DNA of 64,000 nucleotides. Origin: Gongronella butleri. Taxonomy: Eukaryota > Mucoromycota > Mucoromycetes > Mucorales > Cunninghamellaceae. A model generated the notes under the pieces. The model was not told where the DNA came from. It searched no databases and saw only the letters and a program-made list of their open reading frames with translations. The translations under genes and the position numbers were made by a program. The stretch is from positions 1 to 64,000 of the forward strand of contig JAIWZP010000030.1 in NCBI GenBank assembly GCA_025201375.1, written 5' to 3'. This document shows, in pieces, positions 28,495 through 44,900 of this stretch (the stretch's first letter is position 1; the number at the start of each line of letters is the position of its first letter).

Positions 28495-31029
28495 CTTACT
28501 AAACCAAGAGAGGGGATGATGCCCCATGACAGCTCGCCAATTGTCGAGTTTTCCAATGTCCCAGAGACGCTCGTGCATTTGTGCCATGACGATTTCGTGC
28601 TGCAGACCGCTCGGATCGAGGTCAACGCGGATGTGGTCGGCCCGCGTCGACAGCTGTTCAATGGTTGTGCGGTTTTGCAAGATGTACCAAAAGTGTGCCG
28701 CAGCAAACCCGCACACCGTCAGGCCAAAAATGAAGGCAAAGACCAGCAAGATAATCCATTGCGGATCCAGGTCGCGCTGTTCCTCTGTGACTGCAAGGAT
28801 GATGAGTGGCGCCGCGCTGCACAAGCCCCACACGCCGTACAGGCCTGTGTACATGACGAAAAGGAAAAAGAACTTGTAATTCGCATGCCCCACACAATTG
28901 TTCACCCACGGACAATGGCTACACGAGCAAGAAAATGCGAGAAAAAGGAAGTCAATTCGAGCCCGCTTGCTCCTCCAATTCGGTCTTACTGATCCATTTT
29001 GAGCACACAGCGATTGCAATCGCTGCAATGGTGCGTGCGGCTGGGTTTGAGACACTTGCAATGGTCACAGAATCGCGCGGTGCCTGCAGGGCTGGACACG
29101 GAGAGCGCGGGCAAGAATGGCCGCTCAATGGTGCTGGCAAGCGCGTCGTTTTGCGTCATTGTGCGCTTGTCGAAGAAAGCAGGCAAATAGCTGAATTTCG
29201 GAAGCCGAGTCGTGGTCGTGGAGCCTGCGTCGGCCTCCAACTGCGATGGCGAGGAGATCTGCATAAAGGAGGATGGCCGATCAGCACGTGCATCTCGCGT
29301 CATCTCGTTTCCCTTTCTTTTTTTCCCCCTCTTTTCTTTTTCCTTACCTGATCAGCGTAGCCTGGGCTTGCTGCAATGATGCGTGCGTACGAAATGAGCG
29401 CCATGATGGCAAAAAACGATGCAAAGGCAATGAGCACACCTGTACGGCCCAAGAAAATAGGGTCAATTCCTCGTTTCATCAACAAAATTGTCATTTTGCC
29501 ATTGTTTTCTTCGCCTACCTGCCAATTGCACGTTTGTCGGTGATGTCTGCAGCAGCAGTGTCACTAGACAGGGGGGGAAGAGTGAGTTTTCAGCGTCTTG
29601 GCGTGCAAAACGCGGCATAAAAACGAAAAAAATGAAAAAACGGTCTTACCACACACACGAAAAGTATAGATATACCATGTATACCCTATGATGCCATAGA
29701 CAATGAGCTGAAGGAGGACACCCGCAATAAAATTGGCGAGTGGCGACTTTGGCTTCGCCATGGGTTGGTAAAAATTGCAAAAAACGAAAGAAAAGGGAGG
29801 ACAGGGCAGCCGTTGAATCCCCGTGTGACCAAATTTAAGCATGACGAAAGGGCCAGGTGCTCCGCACGAGACTCCGACGTGCCATGGCATTCGTCAGGTC
29901 ACCGGTTACAGAAATAGTCGCGCTTTTTATTGATTTTAGTTGATTTTCGCGTATTAAAACAAGTCGTAAGAGTATTGGCCGAGCAGCACATCGTTCAACT
30001 TGAACACTTTACAATGACCAAACTGGATGCCTGCCAGATAAGCATCTTTCACTTGCTGGGCCCTGATGATTTGGCCGTTGAAAGGGAGATCCATGGCATT
30101 GACGGCCTCCTCGACGATAATGCATTGATAGCCCTGGCCCACAGCCGCATAAGTGGTTGCCGAAACGCAATTGTGACCGAGCATGCCTACGATGACCAAT
30201 TTCTTGATCTCCTTGGCGACCAGATAATCCTTAAGGTCTGTGTTGATAAAGCTGCTCGGCTCATGCTTGACCACAATCTTTTCCCCGGCCAATGGCTTGA
30301 CAAGTTCATGGAATTGCATGCCTTCAGAGCCCTTTTCAAAGATGCCAAGGGCTGCATACTGTTCCGGTGTCGCCTCGTGCTGGACGTGGATCACGGTCTT
30401 GCCCTCTTGACGGAACTTTTGGATCAATTGGGCACACGCCTTGGCCGTCTCCACAGGGTTGAGCGTCGGCAATTTGCCAAAGTAGTCGTTTTGCACGTCA
30501 ATCACCAAAAGCGCTTCGGCCATTGTTTTTTTTTTATTTATTTTTTTTTTTGTTGATTTTTCGCAAATCTGTTGATTATATATTTGTTTCTCCCCTGTCA
30601 GCTTTTGTGTTGCTTATTCATCGATTCTTTGGATCGAACAACCCCAGACTTTTCCATGAGCTCAATTGCACAATGGCGGAGAAATTTTGCTTCCGGTCTC
30701 GCCATTGTCGAATCCCATTTGCTGGGCTTGCCTGGCCAGACACCGGTTTTTTTTTATCCAAAGACAACGTGTCAAATCACTTCAAAATTCCAAGCATAAA
30801 ATGAGGACAAACAAAACATGCAAACGCCACGCGCTTTCCATTGTTTTATTGCATTTTTATTGTACAAGGCGAGTGATTTCCCACATTCATCTACTTTTAC
30901 ACCCCTCAGAGAATACTTATTTCTTGACAGCAGCCGTCAAGGCTTGGTCAATGTCCCAAATGATATCGTCAATGTGTCTAAAAAGAAAGAAAAATTAAAA
31001 ATGATGCGATTTTCGCTTTGCAAGACTTA

Positions 31030-31632
<603 letters not shown>

Positions 31633-31652
31633 CTAAATCACGCGTTTTTTCG

Positions 31653-31687
<35 letters not shown>

Positions 31688-32230
31688 TTTGTTTACGCAC
31701 CCACACCGCCAATGGTCGTGCCGTGCCTGAAGAAATAATTAAATAAGCAAAGCCCGGGGGATGAGCGCGTCGCACCGCCACACTTTTTCAGCATTTGCCT
31801 TACCCGCCAATCCATTTGGTGGCCGAGTGCACGACTGGTGTCCCAAAAATAAAAATAGAGAGATCAATGACTCATTTTCTTGCCTTTCATGCCTATCCTC
31901 ACCAATGTCGGCGCCATGTTCAATGGGGTTAACGAGGTAGGCAGCGCCAAAGGTACTTTTTGTAACAAAAAGACAATTTTTGTAAGAAAAAAAGGCGCTC
32001 TCTGGGCATTCATTGAGGAATTGATTCTTACTTGTCCACAACAAAGGGCACACCCTCGTCGTGAGCAACCTTGGCAAAGGCAGCAAAGTCGGGGACATTG
32101 AACTTGGGGTTGCCAATGGATTCGACATAGACGGCCTTTGTCTTTTCATCAATCAGGGCTCGGAAATCCTCGGGATCATCGCTGTCGACAAACTTGACAT
32201 TGATGCCGAGGCGAGGAAGTGTGACCTTCA

Positions 32231-32698
<468 letters not shown>

Positions 32699-32701
32699 TT
32701 A

Positions 32702-32938
<237 letters not shown>

Positions 32939-35900
32939 TCAAAGATCCTTTCTTTTAAATGGATGACGTGCTTTGAAACACGTTGAAAGCAATGATCCGT
33001 GTAACCCCCCCTCCCCGCGCTCCAAACGGGACCACCCAAGCTTGGCTCTTTCAATTGCTGCTTGTAAACGCATCAGCAACACAGATGTCACCCAATTTGG
33101 AGGAGATGCAGCATGATCCAAGCAGAAATGGCGTGCTGAGGTCGTGGCAAACTTTGATCACCTCATTACCTTTTTTTTAAGGTTCTGGATAAGCATGCTT
33201 TCAATTGGGAAGGATTTATGCGCAAAATGGGCAAAATGCCACAAATGGAGGCCAATTCATGCAAGATTTGGTCTGTGAGGCAGCTGGCGGGGATGCGGGA
33301 AGAGAAAGGCGAACGTGCGACAAGCCACCTGCGCAATTGTCCTTTTTGTTCACCTCGCATTTTACCTTTTTTTTTTTTTTTCTTTCACTTTACTTTTTTC
33401 GTTTCACTCTTTTTTTTTTTATCTGACCTCATGAGCAAACGCAAGACGACTGCTTCTGAGAGTGCTGAATCGGTGCTGAGCACCACGGAGGAAGTGCACT
33501 TCCCCCGTGGTGGTGCTAGCGAGCTCACGCCGCTCGAACACCGCGAGATCTCGAACCAGGTGGCCAAAGACCTCTTTTCGACCAAAAAGGTGAGCGAAAC
33601 GGGCGAACCTGACCGCGATCTAGGCGATCCGGGACCACACTGACACTCGTTATTATTTTCTTTCTAGTCCACCTCTTCGGACGCTGAAGGGCCTGCGAAA
33701 AAGAAGCGCAAGGCGACAAAGGCCAAGGCCAAGGCCAAGGGCACCGACGACGACACCAAGGCGGCCAAGCCGCGCTCGACAATGGAGGAGCTCACGTTCA
33801 AGGTGAGAAAAAAAAAACTTTGCAGGCTGACGAAATTGGCTCATTTTTCATTGTTATTTTCTTAGAAAATGGCTGTTGGCGGTCTTGTGTTGGGCTGCGT
33901 GACACAGATTAACGAATTGAACGTGCTTGTGAGCCTGCCGTGCCAGCTGATCGGATCTGTGCCCATCACCGAAGTGTCTGGCGCGCTGACGAGCATGGTG
34001 GAACTTGCTGCCGAGGAGGACGACGAGGATATTGAGCTTCCTAGCCTTTCCGATCTGTTTTTCGTTGGCCAATGGGTCCACTGCCGCATCAACCAGCTCG
34101 AGGAAATCAAGGGCAAGAAGCGCATCGAATTGTCCATCAAGCCCTCGGTCGTCAATGCCAACATTGCCAAGGTCGATGTGTCCCAGGGCATGGTAAGTCT
34201 CTTTTTTTCTGTGAAATCGTGGACACGTGCGCTAAATTTCATTTTTTTTGTTGTCGTTGTAGGTCCTTGGCGCCACTGTCGAGAGCATTGAGGATCACGG
34301 CTATGTCATGTCTGTTGGCATCAACGGTTTCACCGCCTTTTGCAAGCACGCCGATGCGCAAACATACATTCAGCGTTTCAACCGTGACGAGCCTCTCATT
34401 GTCGGCCAATACGTTCAATGCGTCGTCAAGAACGTGCCCGGCAACAAGCGTTCGCTGCAATTGAGCATGGATCGCGAAGAAGTGGGCAAAGCTCAGGTAA
34501 AAAAAAAAAAAAAAGAAATAGCCTCAAAAAAACTAGGGGATAAAATTCATTCGACCCTGATTTCTCTAGGTGACGGATCCATACTCGACGCTGACGTCGG
34601 TGACGGCTGGCCAGAGCATCACGGGCATGGTGCAAGCTGCTTCGGACCGCGGTCTGCAGGTCAAGGTGAACGGCATGTACGATTTCACGATCAACACTGC
34701 GCAGCTGCCGCACTCGGACCAGAACGTCGCCGACACCTACCGCGTTAGCACCAATGTCACGTTCCGCACGCTCTTCATCGACACCCAGACCGATCAAAAG
34801 CTGCTTTTCGGCTCGTTGTTGCCCACGATTCTCGAATTGCCTACGCCTGACGACGAGACCCCTTACCTCGGCGCCCGCTTCCCCTACGGCGCTTTCATCG
34901 ACAAGGTCACCATCACGCGTGTTTCCAACATTGGCGTCACCGCCGTCATTGACGGCGTCGAAGGCATTTTGGGCTTTATCCACGTAAGTTGCCCCCTTTT
35001 TTTAAAACATGAAAGGAGCGCGACTCATGCTTTTTTTTTTTTTTTTTTGCAAATGCAGATTGCGCAATTGGCAGACAAGGCCCCGACGCAATTGCCCAAG
35101 GAATCTGGTCCGTTTGCCATTGGCACGACGCATCGCGCACGCGTGCTTTCGTACAGCCCTGTGGACGGTCTTTTGTCGCTGACGCTCAAGCCTAGTATCT
35201 TGAATGACAAGTATCTGCAATACAGCGACATTGTGCCCGGTGAGATGGTCGAGGGCACGGTCGAAAAGTTTGTGTCCAATGGCATGCTCGTCAAGCTTTC
35301 CCCTCGCATCACGGGCTATGTGGCGATGCCCTTTTTGAGCGATGTTGCGCTGACGCGTCCCGAGCTAAAGTTCAAGATTGGCGCCAAGGTGCGTCCTCGT
35401 GTGCTTGCCGTCGATCACGCGCAGAAAAAGGTGATTTTGACGCTGAAAAAGTCGTTGATCCAATCGGATCTGCCATTGCTCCTGGATTTGGCGTCCGTTA
35501 CGCCCAAGATGGCGACGCATGGTGTGATTGTGTCGATCAAGTCCAATGGCTGCGTCATCAGCTTCTACAACAACCTCACGGCATTCTGTCCCGGCAATGA
35601 GATGACCGAACAGGCGCTGAGTGTCAATCTCAAGAACACGTTCCGCGTCGGTCAGACCGTCAAGGTGTTTGTGCTGTCCGTCGATGTTGAGAATCACAAG
35701 CTGCTCGTGTCCATGATCCGCGACGAGGCCGCCAGCGATGCACGCAGGGCCGGCGCTGAAAAGAAGGGCAAGGCAACCGAAGAAAAGCGCTTTTCGGCGG
35801 GCGATGTGGTGGAGGCGACGGTGGACCACGTCAAGACGATGCAATTGGTGCTCAAGATGGCCAATGGCGTGCCTGGCCACGTGCACATCACGCAGGCGTT

Positions 35901-38900
35901 CAAGGACTTTGCAGCCATCAAGGATGCCAAGCAGCCGCTCGCCAAATTTGAGGCTGGACAAAAGGTCAAGGTCAAGGTGTTGGCGTCGCACGAGACAAAA
36001 AAGAGCAATTATCTCGTTCTCACGCACAAGGACCGCGTCGGGTCGTATGTCGACTGCACGTTGAATTTGGCTCAGCCTGTGCGCACGCTCGACAAGCTCA
36101 AGCAGCTCAAGGTCGGCGATGTCACAGTCGGCTACGTGGCAGAGATCCGCCCCGAACACATGATGGTCGCCGTGGCTCCCCTCGTCAAGGGCAAGGTGCG
36201 CAAGCAGCACATTTCCGTCGATCCCGTTGTGGCTTCTCACCCTGGCAAGCACTATGCCATTGGCCAGGCCGTCCAAGTCAAAGTGCTCGCCGTGCAAGCC
36301 AACAAGAAAATCCTTGATTTGGCTGTCCACGAAGAAAACAACGCAAAGGACTTGTCGTACCCGCTGACCCTTGCGCAAGTGAAGCGTGACGACCGCGTCA
36401 ATGGCATGATCACCGCCATTGACTCGACGCGCCACAGCCTGACCGTGCAATTATACCATGGCGTGTCCGGCCGCGTGCATGTGACCCATCTCGACGACAT
36501 TTACAAGGAAAACCCCTCCAAGGCCTTCCATGAAAAGCAAGTTGTCCAATGCCGTGTCCTCGATGTCGACGCGTCGCTTAAGCGTATCGATTTGACCCTG
36601 CGCCCATCGCTCGTTAACGGCGCGGCCTTGCCTGATGGCGCACAAAAGCCAATTGCTTCTGTCGACGACATCCGCAACAACGACATTGTCCAGGCTTACG
36701 TCGAGAACGTGTCGCAGGGCGGTGTCTTTGTCACCTATGGTCCGCGTCTGCAAGCTCGTGTCAAGATTGCGCAATTGTCCGATGATTTCGTCAAGGATTG
36801 GAAAAAGTTGTACAAGGTCGGCCAGCTGGTCACGTCCAAGGTTCTCTTTGTCGACTCGGACCTCAAGCGCGTTGAAGCGTCTCTCAAGCAGAGCGTCGTG
36901 ACCGGTAAACCTGCCGAAAAGAAGAAGAAAAAGGCCGCCGAGGAGCAAATTCCTGACGAAGAGAGCGAGGATGAGCCCATGGACCAAGGTTCCGACGACG
37001 AGGACGACAGCGACATGGATGTTGACGAGGAGGAAGACCAGGACGTCGAGAACGCCGCCGACAGCGACGACGAGATGGTCGATGCCGGCGATGCTGCCAG
37101 CGACGACAATTCCGCTGAAGAAGATGAAAACGACGATGACGATGACGACAGCGACGTCGAGCCCGTGGCAGCATTGCCCGTGGGCGGCAAGGCGTTCGAT
37201 TGGACCGGTCAATCGGCATTGCTTCCCGAGGACAGCGCGTCTGAATCCGACGACGCGTCCGATTCCGACGACGACGCCGTCAGCGACAAGAAGAAGAAAA
37301 AGAAGACCAAGCAGATTGTCGAGGACCGCACCGCCGAATTGAACAGCACGGCTCCCCAATCGGTCGGTGACTTTGAGCGCTTGCTCGTCGGCTCGCCCAA
37401 TTCGTCTTATTTGTGGATCAACTACATGGCGTACCAGCTGCAGCTGTCAGAGATCGAAAAAGCCCGCGCCATTGGCGAGCGCGCCCTAAAGACCATCAAC
37501 TTCCGCGAGGAGCAAGAAAAGATGAACGTCTGGGTCGCCCTCATGAACCTCGAGAACCAATTCGGCTCGGATGCCTCCCTCGACAATGTCTTCAAGCGCG
37601 CACTCCAATTCTGTGAGCCAAAGAAGGTCTATCTACAGCTCGTCAAGATTTATGAACGCACCGAGAAACTCGAGGCAAGTCCCAAACTGCACAAAAAAAA
37701 AAAAAAAAAAAAAAAAAAAAACGAATGAAACCGGCATGATCTGACTTATTTTTTTTTTTACTGCTTTTCGTCAAACAGAAAGCCGAGGACATGTGGCAGC
37801 AGACCGCCAAGCGCTTCAGCCAGTCGTCCAAGGTCTGGACCCTCTTTGCCCAATACTATTTGCAGCAAGGCAACCCTGACAAGGCGCGTGAATTGCTCCA
37901 GCGCTGCCTCCAATCTTTACCCAAGCACAAGCGTAAGCATTTTTTTTTTTTGCCATGATGAGGCCAAGGGCATCGTGCCTGACACATTTTTTTTTCTTTC
38001 TGCAGACGTCAAGACGATTGTCAAGTTTGCGCAGCTTGAATTCAAACACGGCGAGCCCGAGCGCGGCCGCACCATCATGGAGGGCGTGATGAACAACTCG
38101 CCCAAGCGCGTTGACTTGTGGAACGTGTACCTGGACCTCGAGGTCAAGGCCGGCGATCACGAGCTCACGCAGCGCCTCTTTGAACGTGTCACCTCCATGA
38201 AATTCTCGTCCAAAAAGATGAAATTCCTCTTCAAAAAGTGGCTGCAATTCGAGAAGCAGCATGGCTCCGCCGACGACATGGAGCATGTCAAGCAGCGCAC
38301 CCTGGCCTATGTTGAAAGCCTCAACGCGTAAAAAAAAAAGCCTCCATTTTTCCTCTTTCTCTAGCTCCTTCCTCCCCCCTCCTCCCTGCTACTCCACAAT
38401 TCCCTCTTCTCTTGCCTCATTTTCATCATATCCTTGTCTTTTACATGTTTCTTTGCTTCACACATCCTTGTACACCTACTTTTTCATTTTGAATTAAAAA
38501 AAATCGACTTTGCATCTCTACACGGGTAAATCATCCATCATAATACCGACATAATGCAACGCGACGCAGCACGCGGAATCAACCGAACAGACATAAGCAC
38601 AGGTCTCTTGCTGTGAATGTCAAGCCTCAAGCGTATGATACCAGCAGAAGAGCGAGAAAATCGGGGTTGAATCTTTGAACTCTTGGGTCATTTGATGTCA
38701 CTGTACAAAATTCGTCTATGATACAGTATCATGTCATACTGTACGAAGTCATCGGCCAGGCGGACGAGAAGAAATGATGCTTAAGTGCGTCGTCTCTTTC
38801 CAACGCTGCAATTGATTCACAGGGAAGCGAGATGACACTTGAAAACAGTACTGTAGAGGAAAGCGCAATTATCATATTGCAGCATTTTCTGCATTTGATT

Positions 38901-41900
38901 GTTTCGCATTTTATGATACAGTACAACATACAAGCATACGTACAGCAAAAAACAACATACAAGAGATTCCGCTGCTTGATCCACCGATTTTTTAGCACAC
39001 TGAATATGATTTGATGCGAGCCGCCACACTTGGTTGCTAAGATGCACGCTGCAATACGTATTAATAAAAGTGAATTTGTCTTTGAACAACATTTTTTATA
39101 ATTTTTCACTGGTTTCTTGTGCGTTGTGCTTCCAGAAAATTTTTTACAGCCTACTTGTTGCCCTCTACTAATGAAAAATTCATAACAGCTTGAATTGCTG
39201 CACAGTTCTCAAGATGGGACTGCCCGATTGTTTTGGACTCGAAAATGCCTGCTGTAAAACCTCATATTTTTTGTACTATTTTGCATTCATCTCGCCATCT
39301 GCATGGTCGATCCCGCTCAAAAATAGCCGCATCGAATTCAGCGCAAAATTTGCGACAAAAAAGCTTAAACCCCTAAAGCGCTATGACCACTTTTGAAAAA
39401 TTCAGGGGTCACTCAGGGGTCACACATTTCAATCTCAGAAAAGGTCAAATTTGGGAAATTTCGAACTCCGAGTGATCAATGCATCCCAAACAGGTAATTC
39501 CGACAATTTGCTATTGGCAGACAAAATGGTACGTCGCCCCAACTTTCGAAAAATACCCAAAGAGTGACGCATGAACGACGATCGACTGAGAAAAGTGCCT
39601 ACTTTGGGCATGATTTTTTGCAAAATTTAAGGTTTGACACTTCCAAATTAAGTGCGTGGATTGCATGGAATTTTTATTTTTTTTCTAGTTTTTTATATTT
39701 TTATTTTGCACATTTTTATGCGCTGATGAGTGGGCTGCAGGCAAATGAAATGACCGATGCAAAAATTAAAACCCAAGCTAGCGCACTGCAAGTCATTCCA
39801 TTAGATGCTTTGCACCCTTGTTTAAGTAAATAAACCTGCAATGAAAATCATAGGTTTATTAGACCGTTGTCGAGAAACTCGCAATCAAAGATTTCGATGA
39901 AAAAGTGGATTTTCTCTGCGAGTTTTAGCCATCCATCGATGAAACTGGTCTCGTTCTCAAGAGAATCAACAAGTGCTTTCGATATGTTAAAAGCGCCATG
40001 TGTCTTCGTATCGCTTGCCGAGAACGCCCAGATTGAAAATTTTTGAAATGTTTGAACGACTTTCACAAGCGTGTGTGAACAACGAGAACAATGAGCTCAA
40101 CCAGCCAGGCACGCCAATTGTGGGGTGCTAGGCGCGTCAATGCACATTGTGTGCATTGTGGACAGGGCGCCGCACCAACGTGCCTAGCGCTTGAGCTCAG
40201 ACCGAGCTGAGAGTCCGGTGTCGGCCGGTGAATCTGCCACACACCCATTTTTTCGCCTATAAAATCCCACCTTGTTTAGATTTCCCCTTTTCCTTTTCCT
40301 GTGACGCTGTTTTCAGATTAACAAACCCTATCTTTTGTCTCACTTATTCGCAAAGTTTACATTTTTTTTAAGTGAATTCGATACATCTCTCACTCTTTGA
40401 TTGCTATACAAACCCCTGCTTCTTGCAATTTTTTTTATTGTGTCACCTCCTGTCAGTTTTGACGTCTGTGCACAATTCCCTCTTTTTCTGGTACATTTAT
40501 TTTTTTTTGTACCTTTTTACCTCTCTCTCTCGCAGAGTTCTTTTGTTTGTCGGAGTGAAAAGTTTTTCTTTCATTAAGCAAACCAATCGTTTCTTGTTGC
40601 TGCTCGTTTAACTCATTTTGTATGGTTCAAACTCGCAACTCAGTGAGCCAATCGCCTTCGGTTCCATCCGAGGCATCGGTCTCTGTTCCTGCCGCTGCTC
40701 TTGAGGGCACTACGGCTGAGGAAATGCACCGCCCATCGCAAGATGGTGCGATTGCACATGATGCCCTTGTGGCAAACCCTTTGCAGACTACTGCTGAGCC
40801 GCCCATTGAGGGTGCCTCGGTGGCAAGCGTCACTAACACTGCCGAGCAGTCTCTAGTGTCAGGGTTTTCGAGCATGGAGGTTGACGAGGATGCCACGTCG
40901 GTGGAGGATGTGGCACGAGACATGCTCGCGACGCATCAAAAGCATTTGAAGGCTCTAATGCGTCAATTGCTGTTGGCTCAGAGCCACGGTGATGAAATGG
41001 CCATAGGCCAAATCGATGCAGAGTGCGCAAAACGTCGCAAGCTCATTGAGCAGATTCAGCTCAATTTGCAGGCTCTTGTCATTTTGCATCCAGATGACGC
41101 CACATCGACCTCCATCGGGGGTCAATCAGCGCACACATCGTCTTATAGTGTGACGACGTCCACGGATGGGGTGGTTACCCCAAAGCAGCAATATCGTTTG
41201 CCCACTGACACGCCTTTGTTGCGTTTTCCTTGGCATAGTACTGTTTCTCCATCCGGAAAACAAGTCACCATTTATCATTCGGTCGAGGATTGGATGCGTG
41301 AGCTTGAGGTTGTCATCGCACGCGCAGGCTTGAACCTGGACCTGGTGTGGCATAGCCAAGTGCTCTACACAGCTTTCACACAGGCCCAACGCGATCAATA
41401 TAAGGCTCGTGTCCAAGACCAACCCATAAAGTCTTGGGAAAAGGATGTCAAACCGATCCTCCTCAAACTATTCGGGCACGCTGCCACGTCATTGCGTTAC
41501 GCCCAAATGCTAGACCGCGCAAAAATCGGCAAAAAGCAACATTTGCTCGAATATTTGCACTATTACCGTGATCTTGCGGAAAAGGCAAACAAACTCAATG
41601 ATGATCATCTTGGTTTGCGCTTTGTTGCATCATGGAAGGCCAATCGTGAGCTTTTTGACACATTTTCGCGCAAGTTTTCGCGTCGCGGTGCTAGCAACCA
41701 ACCACCATCCTTTTTGGAGGTCGCGCAGGCAGCCCAAGATGAGGCCAAGGGATACTTTTATCAAGAGATCTATCACGATGGTCAATCTTTCGATGACAAG
41801 CACAAAATCCCGGCGGATCAAGTGCAACAACAAGGCTCTTCTCAATCGGCACCTGGCGGTGGCAAGGCGGCCAAAAAGAAGAATAAACAGCCCAATTCCG

Positions 41901-44900
41901 GGCAACAGTCATCTCCCTCATCCGGCCAGTCCGGCAACAATGGCAATGGTACTCCGTATCATACCAAGCCCAAGGACCAAAACCAATTTGTACCTCGCCA
42001 GCAATGGCAAAAGACTGGTCAGCAGGTGGTGCACGCCAAGAAGGCTCAGTTCAACAAGCCCTCCGCAGCGACGCAAACTTGCAAGCATTGCTTGCGCACG
42101 GCGCCAGCCAATTTCGATATGGCGACACACGTTTGTGACGCCATGCGTGCGACGCCACCTGCAACCCATCACCATCCTTCGCCTCACCGCAAATTAGACA
42201 ATCGCGCCCCCACCGCACGTGCCGCGAACGTCCACCATGGCTCGGACCTCACAGGCCACTCGTTTGTTGACGAGTTTGCCGGCAGTTCCAACGCTGACGC
42301 TGATGACATGGAAGTGGATTATGAGTATTGTAAGGAAAATACGATTGTGTCTCGAATGGCACACATAAAAAAAAAAAAAGAGGAGAAGGTTACGCCTAAC
42401 AAACATTTCCCCAATTCCTCTTTTTTGTACACGGCTGTGACACTCCAGGACTTTGACGAATTATACGCTTTTGTCGACCCCGGTGCGTCCGACTCAATGC
42501 TCACTCCCGAGTATTGTACCAAAAATAAAATAAAAATCTATCCTCGCGATGGTTTTGTACAAACAGCTGTTGAAGACGTGTTGGTTCCCAGAGTCGGTGT
42601 CACAGAGCCTATAAAAATCACAAATGGGGACAAATCGGTGATACACCGCTTTGAAGTGATGCAAATGCCTGGTGACACAATCTCTATCGGTTTGGACATC
42701 ATGTCTGATCTGGGCATAGGCGTGTTTGGCCTGCAAGCCGCACACAATTCCCGGAAAAAATTAAAAGGAGTGATTCATGCACCTGACAATGACTCAGTCA
42801 TGTGTGATGCAGAGCCTCCTGCAGTGGCAAATCACTTCCAGTGGGCACACCCGAGGAGCGTGAAAAATTGATGGCTGCCATCCAGCCTTTAATTGATGCT
42901 AATCAGGCAATCCCTAAGTCGGAATTTTGTCAATTGCCTGGAGCGCTCATTGAGCTTCCTACTCCACCTGGCAAAACGGCTTACCGCCGACAATACAGCA
43001 TTCCCTTTGCTCTGCAACCTGAGCTTGATAAAGCTGTGGCTCAATGGCTGGATGATGGTGTGATCCGTGAGGTACACCCGGTCAACGTCGAATGGAATTC
43101 GCCCATCGTTTTTGCGCCTAAACGCTCGCCAGATGGAACTCGCAAATACCGTCCATGCCTTGATCCACGTCACCTCAATGTGTTACTACCTGACAATCGC
43201 TTTCCAATCCCTCGTCCTCGTGATATTCACGAAGCATTGGCCAGAAAGTCGGTTTTTTCGTTAGCAGATTTATCCTCTGCTTTTCATCGCTTTCCTATTA
43301 AAAAGGAGCACCAGGTGAAGACGAGCTTTGAACATCGAGGTCGTCAATTCTGCTTTCAGTCTTGTCCTTTTGGGATTAAATCCGCGGCACAGACTTTTCA
43401 GGCTGTAATGTCGAATTTGTTCCGCAATTTGGACTTTGTTGTCTGCTACATTGATGATATTATTATCCACAGCAACTCCCTGGAGGAGCATGCTGAACAT
43501 ATTCGCATTGTGCTTCAATTACTGAACGATGGCAACCTCATTTTGCAACCTTCCAAATGTTTTTGGGCACATAGCAAAGTGACCGTGCTCGGCTTTGACA
43601 TCTCTCAAGATGGCATCGCAATTGATCGCAATAAGCTGATTAATTTTACTGCGTGGCCCGTACCTACCACGGGTCGCCAAGTCATGCAATTTTTGGGATT
43701 TGTGAATTTTTTTCGAAATCACCTTGTTAGCCTGTCACGGCTTACTTTTTCCCTGGACCAGTTGCGTTACGTCAAAGACGTCCGTCCACACTGGACAGAG
43801 CAACATAGTCGCGATTTTGCAAAGTTGAAGCAACTTTTAACAGACGCTCCCGTTTTGTCTTTTCCAGACTTTTCTCGTCGCTTTTATTTAGCAACAGACG
43901 CGAGTGCTGTTGGCCTAGGTGCCATGTTGTATCAATTGGATCCTAAGGAGCCAGAAAATAAGAGCAAGCGACGCTTTATTTGCTTTGCTGCCCGCTCTTT
44001 ATCAAAATCTGAACGAAATTACAGTTGCTCCAAGCGAGAGCTCCTTGGATGCCTTTGGGCCATGGTCAAATTCAGGCGATATCTATGGGGCAACCCATTC
44101 ACGCTCTTGACAGACCATAAAGCCTTAACCTACTTGCACACACAAGATGAATTGTCGCCAATGATGTCAAATTGGCTCGAAACAATACTTGACTTTCGTT
44201 TTGAAATTATTCATTTGCCCGGTTTGGACAATGTCATTCCTGACCATCTTTCGCGCCTTTTCCTTGATGACTCAAAGGAGCTGGAGGGGAATAATCGCAA
44301 GCGGTCTGGCCAAAATGACATGAAAACAGACAAACCAGAAAAAAAATTGTGTGTCAAAAGTGACAAAAGTGCCGAGACGTCGTCTCCAAATCTGTCACAA
44401 AACCTCAACGTTCCACATGTACCTCTTGTGTCACTCGAAAAGGATGCAATTGCAGTGAAAAAAGCATCTGTGACCAAAAAGGGCACAAATACGGCCATTA
44501 CACTTGACCTTGACGGTTTTGAGCCCCCAAACGTGGACAAAGAGGCCATTCTACGTGCAGCCCACATCAGCGAGCATAGCTTACTAGACATGGGAGAACC
44601 TGCTACGCCAGAAATGAAGAAAAACATTCTTTTTGACCAGCATCGCAGAGGTCACTTTGGAGCTGATGCCATGGTGCGCGCCATCAGACATCTCGGCTAC
44701 AATTGGCCCCAAATACGCGAGCAGGCTAAAGAAATCACACAAGCGTGTGACGAATGCATGAAATTTGCAATCCAACGCCAAGGTTACCATCCCTTGAAGA
44801 GCGTGGAAGCGGATTTACCCGGCGATATCGCAGCCGTGGATCTTGCGGGTCCATTTTCCACCTCATATTCCGGCAATCATTATCTTTTGTTAGTGATAGA